From XYD1-FULL-44-32 sp964433715 (lineage in GTDB: Bacteria > Patescibacteriota > Minisyncoccia > Phycocordibacterales > XYD1-FULL-46-19): 16,434 nucleotides of DNA. The position numbers and the translations under genes were made by a program. Positions 6,458 to 13,450 of the stretch are shown one piece after another. The first letter of the stretch is position 1; every line of letters begins with the position of its first letter. The stretch spans positions 1-16,434 of the forward strand of contig CAYSSL010000012.1 in NCBI GenBank assembly GCA_964433715.1. Reading direction: 5' to 3'. The notes beneath the pieces were generated by a model. That model was given only the letters and a program-made list of their open reading frames with translations. It was not told the origin of the DNA and did no database searches.

Positions 6458-6688
6458 TTAGGTCCGGCAACTTTTGCAACGGCAACCAAACAGACTAACA
6501 ATAGCGGCGATACCCACCAATAGGTAAACTAAATTTTCTACCATTGGCCAAGAACCAATTAGCTTGTTGACTACGTTCCAGTTATTTCCCAAGAAATAAC
6601 CTACGCCGATCAGTCCCCAGTTTATGCCTCCAATAACCAATAGGATATTGGTCAAACCCATTGTCTTACACTTGTTAAATCCAATCAT
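6458..6688 (-). CDS. DUF378 small membrane protein
   Basis: This 76-residue protein has two membrane segments (about 11-33 and 50-68). The first contains IGGINWGLIGV (19-29), the hallmark of DUF378 (YuzA-type) proteins, whose function is unknown. The second contains the family's YLLVGIAAIVSLFG. After the last segment comes a short cysteine-rich tail CRCKSC (69-74), and C7 lies near the N-terminus. The tail could bind a metal or form disulfides, but this is inference. The ATG at 6688 gives the usual family length. There is no Shine-Dalgarno. The promoter is not clear: CATATT or TATTTT stands just upstream of the start on the minus strand. The 3' end runs into the hairpin shared with rarA. Confidence 0.85.
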   Translation of the reverse strand: MIGFNKCKTMGLTNILLVIGGINWGLIGVGYFLGNNWNVVNKLIGSWPMVENLVYLLVGIAAIVSLFGCRCKSCRT

Positions 6689-6791
6689 AAAATATGGCTT
6701 AAAAGTTGTAAATCGACCTTTTGTAAATTATAAGTTAGTATACTATGGTTCCAATTACTAAACAGCTAAGTTTTACACATAATATTTTTTT

Positions 6792-7490
6792 ATGCCTAAA
6801 TTAGTCCCAATTGTGGTTGTGATAGTGGTTATTGCTCTAGGTTTAATGTGGTTTAGTGGTCAAGATAAAAAAGCTTCAGAGGTTGATAGCGATACTGCTA
6901 CTTCTACCGCAGAAGAATTAAAGACCACCTTGCCCGATGATGGTTCTTATGAAATGTCGGCTGATGAGTCAACTGTAAATTGGCGTGGAACCAAAACTTT
7001 AATTGAAAATTATGAAGACACTGGGACATTAAAAATAAAGTCTGGTGTTTTTGCAGTGGAGAGTGGGATTGTATCTTCAGGAACAATTGTTTTTGATATG
7101 TCCTCGCTAGAAGCGGCCAGCTCTTCAAACTCGGTTGCCGGAATTGGTAATTTGACCAAACACTTGAAATCGGCCGATTTTCTAGACACCGTAAAATTCC
7201 CTACTGCCACTTTTGTTCTTGTTAAGGCTGATCCGGTTGGTGGTTCCGATGGTGGAACTTTCATTTTTACTGGTAATTTGACCTTAAAGGGGATAGCTAA
7301 AGAAATACAATTTCCGGTTCATTTTGCCCAAAATGAAGCCGGTGAGGTGGTAATAAATGGTGAATTTGAAATCAATCGCACCAATTGGGATATTCGTTAT
7401 GGGTCCACTAAATTTTTCCAAGGTTTAGGGGATAAGGCCATCTCCGATATGATACAGGTGAAATTTGAGGCAGTGGCTAAAGCGGTCTAG
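6792..7490 (+). CDS. Membrane-anchored YceI-domain protein
   Basis: This 232-residue protein starts with a hydrophobic anchor (about 5-20), followed by an acidic, Ser/Thr-rich linker (22-55) and a YceI-like lipocalin-fold domain (about 56-232). Typical YceI features are the repeated WRGTKTL/GTLKIKSG strands near the start, HLKSADFLDTVKFPTATF, GNLTLKGIAKEIQFPV, and INRTNWDIRYG. YceI proteins bind isoprenoid or other amphiphilic ligands. Here the domain should face the outside of the cell, tethered by the N-terminus; no lipobox is present. The ATG at 6792 follows a weak CATAAT (6778-6783) by 8 nt and has no Shine-Dalgarno. A terminator follows the stop, so the gene is probably monocistronic. 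Confidence 0.88.
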   Translation: MPKLVPIVVVIVVIALGLMWFSGQDKKASEVDSDTATSTAEELKTTLPDDGSYEMSADESTVNWRGTKTLIENYEDTGTLKIKSGVFAVESGIVSSGTIVFDMSSLEAASSSNSVAGIGNLTKHLKSADFLDTVKFPTATFVLVKADPVGGSDGGTFIFTGNLTLKGIAKEIQFPVHFAQNEAGEVVINGEFEINRTNWDIRYGSTKFFQGLGDKAISDMIQVKFEAVAKAV

Positions 7491-7505
7491 GTTTTATTTA
7501 GACAG

Positions 7506-7537
7506 AAAAACAGCCTTCTTTATGGGGGTTGTTTTTT
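7506..7537 (+). terminator. Intrinsic terminator of the YceI gene
   Basis: AAAAACAGCC (7506-7515) pairs with GGTTGTTTTT (7527-7536), with one G-T wobble and an 11-nt loop. A T-run of six ends the structure. It lies 16 nt after the stop codon. Confidence 0.75.
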
Positions 7538-7572
7538 GTTTCCCCATTATCCACTTTTATTTTTCGTAGGAG

Positions 7573-7581
7573 TGATATAAT
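7573..7581 (+). promoter_or_regulatory. Extended -10 promoter of the small membrane gene pair
   Basis: TGATATAAT combines an extended -10 TG (7573-7574) with a perfect TATAAT (7576-7581). The ATG at 7588 is 6 nt downstream, so the transcript should begin at the start codon. The -35 region (ACTTTT, 7553-7558) is poor, as is common for extended -10 promoters. Confidence 0.78.
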
Positions 7582-7587
7582 AGATAT

Positions 7588-7944
7588 ATGCAAGAAGTCG
7601 TATCAGCACCGGTCTTTGTCCTTATTACAGGTATTGCGGAAATTTTGATTGTTATTTTTGCAGCAATTGTTTTTGCTTATGCTGTTATAATTGCTAAAAA
7701 CATCAGCGATATTACCAAGCTCGCTAAAAAGGAAGCCGATAAAATAGCTTCCGATCTAGAGGAGGCTCGGCAAGATATAAAGAGTGGTGTTGAAATGACC
7801 AAAAAAAGAATTTCCATGCTTGTGGGGGCTTTGTCGGTACAACGAGCGTTTAGTCTCGTCATGAACGGCGTGCAAAAAGCGACCACTCGGCGCAAGGCGC
7901 GGAGGGCGGTTCGTAAGAATAAAAAGACTGAAGGTAATATTTAA
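7588..7944 (+). CDS. Small membrane protein with coiled coil, function unknown
   Basis: I do not recognise a family with certainty. The 118-residue protein has one long hydrophobic segment (about 8-35), then a charged amphipathic region (about 36-80) that looks like a coiled coil, and a strongly basic tail rich in Arg and Lys (about 95-115). The layout resembles DUF948-like membrane proteins, but the resemblance is general. The basic tail could bind nucleic acid or the membrane surface. A leaderless promoter fixes the start at 7588. The next gene, also a small membrane/coiled-coil protein, begins 20 bp after the stop, and both end before a strong hairpin at 8368-8396. The pair is therefore likely an operon. 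Confidence 0.72.
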   Translation: MQEVVSAPVFVLITGIAEILIVIFAAIVFAYAVIIAKNISDITKLAKKEADKIASDLEEARQDIKSGVEMTKKRISMLVGALSVQRAFSLVMNGVQKATTRRKARRAVRKNKKTEGNI

Positions 7945-7964
7945 TAAGATAATACGAAAAAGAT

Positions 7965-8357
7965 ATGGCAGTAAAACCTAAAAATGCAGGTAACAAGAAG
8001 GATGATTCGTCTTTTGGAGCAGGGATTGCGGTTGGAGCTGGAATTATCGCAGCGATTGCTGGTGGTTATTTTCTTTATGGTCCAGACGGTAAGACCAATC
8101 GTAAAAAAGTTCGAGCTTGGGCGATAAAAGCGCGCGGTGAAGTTTTGTCAGAGATTGAAAAAATGAAAGAAGTTACCGCTGAAAAGTATGATATGGCGGT
8201 AGAAAAAGTTCTGACCAAATATAGCAAAGTTAAAGATATTACTGGTCCAGAAATTGATGATCTTAAAAGTGAGCTGAAGCGCTATTGGAAAAAAATCCAG
8301 ACGGATATGAAACAAAAACTTGGCTCAGCTAAACCTAAAAAAACAGCAAAAAAATAG
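7965..8357 (+). CDS. YtxH-like small membrane protein, function unknown
   Basis: The 130-residue protein has a short polar N-terminus, a glycine- and alanine-rich membrane segment (about 17-38, SFGAGIAVGAGIIAAIAGGY), and then a long charged helical region with a Lys-rich end (KPKKTAKK). The layout, a glycine-rich membrane segment near the N-terminus followed by coiled-coil helices, resembles YtxH/gas-vesicle-like small proteins. The YFLYGPDGKTNRKKVR stretch looks like a conserved lineage-specific feature, but I cannot name it. It is probably cotranscribed with the upstream membrane protein, 20 bp away. A GATAAT at 7948-7953 could give a second promoter. A start at ATG 7965 gives a sensible N-terminus; no Shine-Dalgarno is present. 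Confidence 0.72.
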   Translation: MAVKPKNAGNKKDDSSFGAGIAVGAGIIAAIAGGYFLYGPDGKTNRKKVRAWAIKARGEVLSEIEKMKEVTAEKYDMAVEKVLTKYSKVKDITGPEIDDLKSELKRYWKKIQTDMKQKLGSAKPKKTAKK

Positions 8358-8367
8358 AAATTCATTT

Positions 8368-8396
8368 CCGCCCGGACACTCATAGTGACCGGGCGG
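8368..8396 (+). terminator. Strong hairpin ending the small membrane gene operon
   Basis: CCGCCCGG (8368-8375) pairs perfectly with CCGGGCGG (8389-8396). Inside, CACT (8377-8380) pairs with AGTG (8384-8387) around an A-A mismatch, giving 12 bp and a 3-nt loop. It lies 10 nt after the stop codon. The following ATTGTTTG is only moderately T-rich, so termination may be incomplete and some read-through into the PAP2 gene is possible. Confidence 0.7.
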
Positions 8397-8415
8397 ATTG
8401 TTTGATGTTGTCATT

Positions 8416-8943
8416 ATGATCCATTTTGTAGATAATTTTTCCACCTTGTTTTTAACCAGCTTAAGGTCTGGACCTTTGACTGATTTTTTCTATTTTATGA
8501 CTACTGTGGGTGGGGTAGCGGGGGTGATGACAATACTCGGAGGACTATTTTTGTTTTCTATTTGGAGTAAAAAATACATCTCTACTGTTGTCATAGCTTC
8601 TGGTACAGTTTTGGCTTGGGCTATTCAGTTTTCACTAAAATTGACCTTTTTACGTTCACGACCAAGTGATTTGATGGCTTTGGTGGTTGAAGACGGCTAT
8701 TCATTTCCTAGCGGACATGCCTTGGTTTCCTTTGTCTTTTTTGGATTGCTGACCAATGAGATAATCAAAAATAAATATGCTAGAAAATATTCTAGACTAA
8801 TTGTCGCGGGTGCCACTTTGCTGATATTTTTAATTGGTTTATCTCGTGTCTATTTGGGTGTTCACTTTGCAACAGACGTTTTGGGTGGGTGGTTGATTGG
8901 TCTAATGGTTTGGTTATTGGTCGTTTGGCTATTTAAGCGTTAG
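8416..8943 (+). CDS. PAP2 superfamily membrane phosphatase
   Basis: This 175-residue integral membrane protein has about five or six hydrophobic segments and all three PAP2 motifs. Motif 1 (KX6RP) runs from K75 to R82-P83, motif 2 is PSGH (98-101), and motif 3 (SRX5HX3D) has S143-R144, H150 and D154. H150 is the expected nucleophile and H101 the general acid. The family dephosphorylates phosphatidic acid, phosphatidylglycerol phosphate or undecaprenyl pyrophosphate on the outer face of the membrane; the undecaprenyl role is plausible but not provable here. The frame is open from a TTG at 8398, but that codon lies 1 nt after the terminator hairpin. I prefer ATG 8416. No convincing promoter or Shine-Dalgarno is visible, so read-through from upstream is possible. 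Confidence 0.9.
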   Translation: MIHFVDNFSTLFLTSLRSGPLTDFFYFMTTVGGVAGVMTILGGLFLFSIWSKKYISTVVIASGTVLAWAIQFSLKLTFLRSRPSDLMALVVEDGYSFPSGHALVSFVFFGLLTNEIIKNKYARKYSRLIVAGATLLIFLIGLSRVYLGVHFATDVLGGWLIGLMVWLLVVWLFKR

Positions 8944-8946
8944 AAT

Positions 8947-8952
8947 TAAAAT
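8947..8952 (+). promoter_or_regulatory. -10 element of the YihY gene
   Basis: TAAAAT ends 7 nt before the ATG at 8960, in the 16-bp gap after the PAP2 stop codon. No TG extension or clear -35 is seen, so this is a weaker call than the other promoters; cotranscription with PAP2 is equally possible. Confidence 0.35.
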
Positions 8953-8959
8953 ACAGGTT

Positions 8960-9823
8960 ATGAATAATACATCATCAACACGCTTTATGGTTGGATTGAT
9001 CACTGAGTGTAAAAAAGATCGCATCAATCTTTATTCAGCGGCGATTGCTTACTATACTCTTTTTTCATTGGCACCAATCTCTCTCATCATTACTTCTTTT
9101 TGGGGATTTTTTGTTGGACGTGAGGTCGTAATAAATATGTCTGAGAAAATAATTGGTAATATTTTTGGTCAGACGGGAGTAAGTTTTTATGAGGCGGTTG
9201 CTTCTTCTAATTTTAATAACTCGTCTTTAGTGTTGGCGATTATAGCTATTTTGCTAGTTATTTATGGTTGCACTCGCTTATTTCACAATATTCACTATGC
9301 TTTTGCTGATATTTTTAACTTTGAGACCGATGGTGGTACGGCGATAGAAAGAACTATTAAGCGAGAGGTTTTGTCTATGATTTATTTGATATTTTTGTTG
9401 GCTCTAGCTTTGGTTTTTGTCATTTTCAATATTGTAGTCAGTATTTCTAGTGATCTACTGAATCCAATTTTATTGTTGCCATTAGGTCAGTGGGGAATTG
9501 TTGTTTTTAATTACCTATCTACTTATGCCGCGATTGTTATTATTTTTACGGTGATATATCGTTTTGCTTCTTACCGCCGGATTGGTTGGGGCAGAGCTTT
9601 TAGGGGTGCATTATTGGGGTCATTTTTATTTACTTTAGCTAGTACCCTGTTTGGTGTTTATATCTCCCATAGCGCCATAATCCCTCTATATGGAGCTGCT
9701 AGTTTTTTGGTGGCTCTTGTTTTATGGTCTTATTATGCCGCTCTAACGCTTTTGCTCGGGGCTGAGGTGGCTAAAATTGAGGAGTGCCGCTATCCGCACC
9801 ATCGACAGAAGGTGTGTTTATAG
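8960..9823 (+). CDS. YihY/virulence factor BrkB family membrane protein
   Basis: This 287-residue protein has about six membrane segments. Family hallmarks are AIAYYTLFSLAPISLI (28-43) near the start, the conserved central stretch in which it runs through the membrane several times, and a C-terminal SFLVALVLWSYYAALTLLLGAEV, which is typical of YihY/BrkB (often misannotated as ribonuclease BN). The molecular function of the family is unsettled; transport or envelope stress roles have been suggested. The gene starts 16 bp after the PAP2 gene and lies before an AI-2E family permease, in a run of three membrane proteins. No Shine-Dalgarno; the AGG at 8955-8957 is too close to the start. Confidence 0.92.
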   Translation: MNNTSSTRFMVGLITECKKDRINLYSAAIAYYTLFSLAPISLIITSFWGFFVGREVVINMSEKIIGNIFGQTGVSFYEAVASSNFNNSSLVLAIIAILLVIYGCTRLFHNIHYAFADIFNFETDGGTAIERTIKREVLSMIYLIFLLALALVFVIFNIVVSISSDLLNPILLLPLGQWGIVVFNYLSTYAAIVIIFTVIYRFASYRRIGWGRAFRGALLGSFLFTLASTLFGVYISHSAIIPLYGAASFLVALVLWSYYAALTLLLGAEVAKIEECRYPHHRQKVCL

Positions 9824-9846
9824 AGGGTAGTTATTAGTCTAAGTAG

Positions 9847-9855
9847 TGATATACT
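9847..9855 (+). promoter_or_regulatory. Extended -10 promoter of the AI-2E permease gene
   Basis: TG (9847-9848) precedes TATACT (9850-9855), a 5/6 match to the -10. The ATG at 9862 is exactly 6 nt downstream. No clear -35 is present. Confidence 0.68.
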
Positions 9856-9861
9856 TTAAAT

Positions 9862-10941
9862 ATGAATAATGATGTAATAAAAAGCCGGACTTTACAGTTG
9901 TATTTTTTCGGAGCCTTGTTTTTTACGGCATCCGTTTTGACCTTGATGGTATTGTGGCCGTTTTTAAATAGTATCGCTATTGCTTTTGTGTTGGCGATAG
10001 TGTTTAAACCGCTCTACCGATATTTTCATCTTCGGTTAAAGATAAATTCTTCAATATCCTCGGCTACCTCTATTGTGGTTATTGGTCTAGTAATTGTTTT
10101 GCCTTTATCTTTGTTGTTTTCTCAGATTTTACAAGAAGCTAGAGATGTATCTATTTACTTGGTGAGTGAGGATTCTGAACAGTATATAAATAAGGCCGCT
10201 GGGGCGGTAGAAAACTATGTCCAAAAGATTGTTCCTGATTATAAATTGGATTTGGGTTCTTATACCGAGCAGTTTTCAAGTGGGTTAGTAAGAGGTGCTT
10301 TGGAAAATTGGAGTATTATTACTTCCGGCACCCTCTCGGTTTTATCTGGGTTGCTTAGTTTGGTTATTGCGGTGGTGTCAATATATTTCTTATTTAAAGA
10401 TGGTCCGGAGTTGCGTCAAAATATAATTCGTTATAGCCCGCTGTCTGAAGATTTAGATCGCAAAATAATGCAAAAATTAGAGGACACGATAAACTCGGTT
10501 ATTCGTGGGTCTTTTTTGGTGGCGATTGTTCAGGGGGCACTGGCGAGTTTTGGACTTTTTGTCTTCAGTGTTCCTAATCCGGTTTTATGGGGGGTAGTGG
10601 CAGCCGTGGGGGCACTTATTCCGGGGGTAGGTACGGCGATTGTTTTATTGCCGGCTGTCCTTTATCTATTTTTTGTTTCCACTCCTTTTGCTGCCTTAGG
10701 GTTGTTGATTTGGTCGGTGCTGGTTGTTGGGTTGATAGATAATATTTTACGGCCTTATTTTTATTCTCGAGGCATAAAAATACATCCGATCCTAATCTTA
10801 TTGTCGGTCTTGGGCGGTATCTCAGTATTTGGACCACTGGGATTTGTATTTGGACCACTGATTCTTTCCTTGTTCTTTACTTTATTAGAGACTCATCGTT
10901 TGTTTGTTTCGGGAGAGCCGATTTCTGGTAAGCAAGAATAA
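9862..10941 (+). CDS. AI-2E family transporter (PerM-like permease)
   Basis: This 359-residue protein has about seven or eight membrane segments with a polar, mostly extracellular region around 95-150, the layout of the AI-2E/PerM/YdiK family. Recognisable family segments are LAIVFKPLYRYF (44-55), YFLFKDGPELRQNI (174-187), and the C-terminal block GALIPGVGTAIVLLPAVLYLF followed by VVGLIDNILRPYFYSRGIKIHPILILLSVLGGI. Members export autoinducer-2 or act as Na+/H+ or other ion exchangers. Substrate here is unknown, and no luxS is visible. The start at 9862 is supported by a promoter that ends 6 nt upstream. The gene ends 51 bp before the next one. Confidence 0.93.
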   Translation: MNNDVIKSRTLQLYFFGALFFTASVLTLMVLWPFLNSIAIAFVLAIVFKPLYRYFHLRLKINSSISSATSIVVIGLVIVLPLSLLFSQILQEARDVSIYLVSEDSEQYINKAAGAVENYVQKIVPDYKLDLGSYTEQFSSGLVRGALENWSIITSGTLSVLSGLLSLVIAVVSIYFLFKDGPELRQNIIRYSPLSEDLDRKIMQKLEDTINSVIRGSFLVAIVQGALASFGLFVFSVPNPVLWGVVAAVGALIPGVGTAIVLLPAVLYLFFVSTPFAALGLLIWSVLVVGLIDNILRPYFYSRGIKIHPILILLSVLGGISVFGPLGFVFGPLILSLFFTLLETHRLFVSGEPISGKQE

Positions 10942-10992
10942 ACAAGCTGAAACGTCAGTAGGTGTATATCAATCAGATAATTTGTAACTGTT

Positions 10993-11739
10993 ATGAATAA
11001 AACTTTAATTTTGGTGGCGGTCATTGTTCTTGTGCTAGGCATATTAGGGTCCGCTTGGTGGTTAAATAAAAATAATGGACCCGTTGTTAAACCAGAAGAA
11101 GATGTTAGCCTAACTGATTTTACTTATGATGCCGCTTCTCGTCGTTTCTTGGCTAAGGGCGGTGGTTTGTCTTCTATTGTAGTCCAAGCGGTACCGGTGG
11201 GTGAAGCTGATGCTGAAAATGTTGTCTTGGGGGAAATGTCTCTTGAGAGAGAGTCTGGTAAGGACCAAGAGTGGATGATGGACGTACCCAAATATCCAGT
11301 TCAGACTGATGAGATAATAGCGGTTGCTTATAAGGAAGATGGGAGCGAGGTGGGACGTCTGTCTTTAGCGATTCAAGGAGCCAATGAAATATATAACGCT
11401 TTGTGGCTCCAAGTTCCCTTTAAAGAAGCAGTCTTGTCTGTTGGTGAGTCCTTTACTTCCGATAATATAACTTTGAAATTAATAGATGTTGTTGAAGATA
11501 GTCGTTGTCCGGCGGGGGTAGAGTGTATTCAGGCTGGTCGTGTGACGGCTGATCTTGAGTTGACGGTGGACGGAAAGACTAGTGCTATTAGCATTAGGTC
11601 AGATGAAGGTGAAAGACGGATTGGCGCCAATTACGTAACAATGGTCAATGTTGAACCGGCGGCCGAAGAGGGGAAAACACTGTCCGCTACTGACTATGAA
11701 ATAACCTTCTATATTACTGAGGATATAGAGAAGATTTAG
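10993..11739 (+). CDS. Membrane-anchored exported protein with two beta-rich domains, function unknown
   Basis: The 248-residue protein has an N-terminal hydrophobic anchor (about 4-24) without a lipobox. It is followed by a linker and two predicted beta-rich regions. The first (about 38-128, from VSLTDFTYD) looks immunoglobulin-like, of the kind found in exported CPR proteins. The second (about 140-248) contains GESFTSDNITLKL and the motif SRCPAGVECIQAG, with C171 and C178 probably forming a disulfide. I know this motif from uncharacterised exported proteins of several phyla, but not its function. The ATG at 10993 follows a GATAAT (10976-10981) by 11 nt. It lies between the permease and the helicase gene, each of which has its own promoter, so it is probably monocistronic. 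Confidence 0.8.
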   Translation: MNKTLILVAVIVLVLGILGSAWWLNKNNGPVVKPEEDVSLTDFTYDAASRRFLAKGGGLSSIVVQAVPVGEADAENVVLGEMSLERESGKDQEWMMDVPKYPVQTDEIIAVAYKEDGSEVGRLSLAIQGANEIYNALWLQVPFKEAVLSVGESFTSDNITLKLIDVVEDSRCPAGVECIQAGRVTADLELTVDGKTSAISIRSDEGERRIGANYVTMVNVEPAAEEGKTLSATDYEITFYITEDIEKI

Positions 11740-11757
11740 TCGGTGGAGAGCTAATTC

Positions 11758-11766
11758 TGGTATAAT
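11758..11766 (+). promoter_or_regulatory. Extended -10 promoter of the Pif1-like helicase gene
   Basis: TGG followed by a perfect TATAAT (11761-11766) forms an extended -10. The ATG at 11776 lies 9 nt further on, predicting a leader of about 2-3 nt. The -35 is weak. Confidence 0.72.
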
Positions 11767-11775
11767 AGCCTCACT

Positions 11776-13392
11776 ATGACCCAAGCTGAGGCACTAGAAC
11801 TATTAAAGATGGGACACAATGTTTTTTTAACTGGTCCAGCTGGTTCAGGTAAAACTTATATTCTAAATGAATATCGGCACTGGTTAGAGAAAAATAATAT
11901 ACCAGCTGTTTTAACAGCCTCAACAGGTATTGCCGCTACTCATATTTCTGGCGTGACTGTCCACTCTTGGTCTGGACTTGGAATAAAAGATTATATTAGT
12001 GATTGGGATTTGGAAAATTTGCTAGAAAAAAAATATCTCCACGACCGGCTGAAACGGCCGGCTGTTTTGGTGATTGATGAAATATCTATGTTGTCGGCCG
12101 CCCAACTAGATGCTGTGGAAAAAATAATAAAGTCTTTTCGGGGTAATGATCGACCTTTTGGTGGATTGCAGGTCGTTTTTTCTGGCGACTTTATGCAGTT
12201 GCCACCTATTGGTTCAGGTCGGCAGCCTGCTTTTGCGTATGAGGCCCAGAGTTGGAAAAATGGACGAATAAAATCTTGTTATCTTGAAAGTCAGCACCGT
12301 CAGGCGGATGACGATTTGTTAAAGGTCTTAACAGCTTTGCGTGAAGAGGAAATTGACGAAGAAATTAGAGAGATATTGATGAGTCGTTTTCGTAAACGAC
12401 CAGAAGTAAATATGCCACCAGCTCGGCTCTATACTCACAACGAAGATGTAGATGCTATTAATCAGCGTGAATTAAACTTGGTGCCGGGGCCGACTAAAGT
12501 ATATGAAATGGTTGGGCGAGGTGCTCGCAAGTTGCAAGAGACTCTAAAAAGGTCTGTTTTGGCTCAGGAGCGCTTATCCCTTAAGGAGGGGGCTCGAGTA
12601 ATGTTTATTCGTAACAACTTTGAGGCCGGTTTTGTTAATGGCACCATGGGGATTGTTCATGGTTTTGAACGTAGTGGCCTACCTATTGTTATTTTAGCCA
12701 ACGGGAAAAAAATTACGGTTAATTCGGAAACTTGGCGGATAGACGAAGATGGAAAAACTAAAGCTGAAGTTTCTCAAATACCTCTACGCTTGGCTTGGGC
12801 AATTACTATTCACAAAAGTCAGGGTATGAGTTTGGACTCCCTAGAAATAGATTTATCTAAGGCTTTTGTGCCGGGGATGGGTTATGTCGCTTTGTCACGA
12901 GCGAGATCACTAAAAGGGTTATCTATCCTTGGGATAAACAGTATGGCTTTACGTACGGACCCTAGTGCGGCGGCGGTCGATCGTAGCTTTCGTGATATGT
13001 CTTCTCGCTTTGCTCGCGGACTAAATTTGATGCCCGCCGAGGAAAAGAAAAAGTTGGTTCAGTCTTTTATTTCCGAGTCTTCTTCGCCTTTACCTCTCAA
13101 AAAAGTTTCAACTTATGAAGAAACAAAAAAAATATTATTGACCGGTGTAACTTTGTCTCATATCGCTAAAGAGCGGGGGATGACTGAAGAGACCATTATT
13201 ACTCATTTAGAAAAATTATTAGAACAAGATCCAGCCCTAGATATTGAACATCTAAAACCTGCCAACAACCGATTTGAGAAAATAAAACAAGCTTTTAAAA
13301 AATGCGGTAGTAATAAACTTTCGGCAATCAAAGCAGAATTGCCCGCTTCGTTTAGTTTTAAAGAGATAAGACTGGCGCGCCTGTTTTTGTAG
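11776..13392 (+). CDS. Pif1/RecD-like DNA helicase with C-terminal helix-turn-helix domain
   Basis: This 538-residue protein is a superfamily 1B helicase of the Pif1 group. Walker A is GPAGSGKT (20-27), motif Ia STGIAATHISG (49-59), Walker B VIDEISML (99-106), motif III SGDFMQLPP (136-144), and motif IV ESQHRQ (171-176). Motif V AITIHKSQGMSLD is near 341-353, and motif VI YVALSRARSLKGL follows it. After the helicase core, about 445-485 carries a segment (YEETKKILLTGVTLSHIAKERGMTEETI in outline) that looks like the HTH_40 helix-turn-helix known from RecQ C-termini. Pif1 helicases unwind 5'-3', displace proteins and resolve G-quadruplexes or stalled forks. The start at 11776 follows an extended -10 by 9 nt. 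Confidence 0.92.
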   Translation: MTQAEALELLKMGHNVFLTGPAGSGKTYILNEYRHWLEKNNIPAVLTASTGIAATHISGVTVHSWSGLGIKDYISDWDLENLLEKKYLHDRLKRPAVLVIDEISMLSAAQLDAVEKIIKSFRGNDRPFGGLQVVFSGDFMQLPPIGSGRQPAFAYEAQSWKNGRIKSCYLESQHRQADDDLLKVLTALREEEIDEEIREILMSRFRKRPEVNMPPARLYTHNEDVDAINQRELNLVPGPTKVYEMVGRGARKLQETLKRSVLAQERLSLKEGARVMFIRNNFEAGFVNGTMGIVHGFERSGLPIVILANGKKITVNSETWRIDEDGKTKAEVSQIPLRLAWAITIHKSQGMSLDSLEIDLSKAFVPGMGYVALSRARSLKGLSILGINSMALRTDPSAAAVDRSFRDMSSRFARGLNLMPAEEKKKLVQSFISESSSPLPLKKVSTYEETKKILLTGVTLSHIAKERGMTEETIITHLEKLLEQDPALDIEHLKPANNRFEKIKQAFKKCGSNKLSAIKAELPASFSFKEIRLARLFL

Positions 13393-13424
13393 TTTAATTA
13401 TTTTTTTATATTCTTAACTAAAGC

Positions 13425-13430
13425 TATAAT
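13425..13430 (+). promoter_or_regulatory. -10 element of the anchored protease gene
   Basis: A perfect TATAAT lies 20 nt before the ATG at 13451, predicting a leader of about 14 nt, longer than at the other genes in this window. No Shine-Dalgarno is found in that leader, and the -35 region is simply T-rich. Confidence 0.55.
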
Positions 13431-13450
13431 ATAGAGATAAAAATTTAAAT

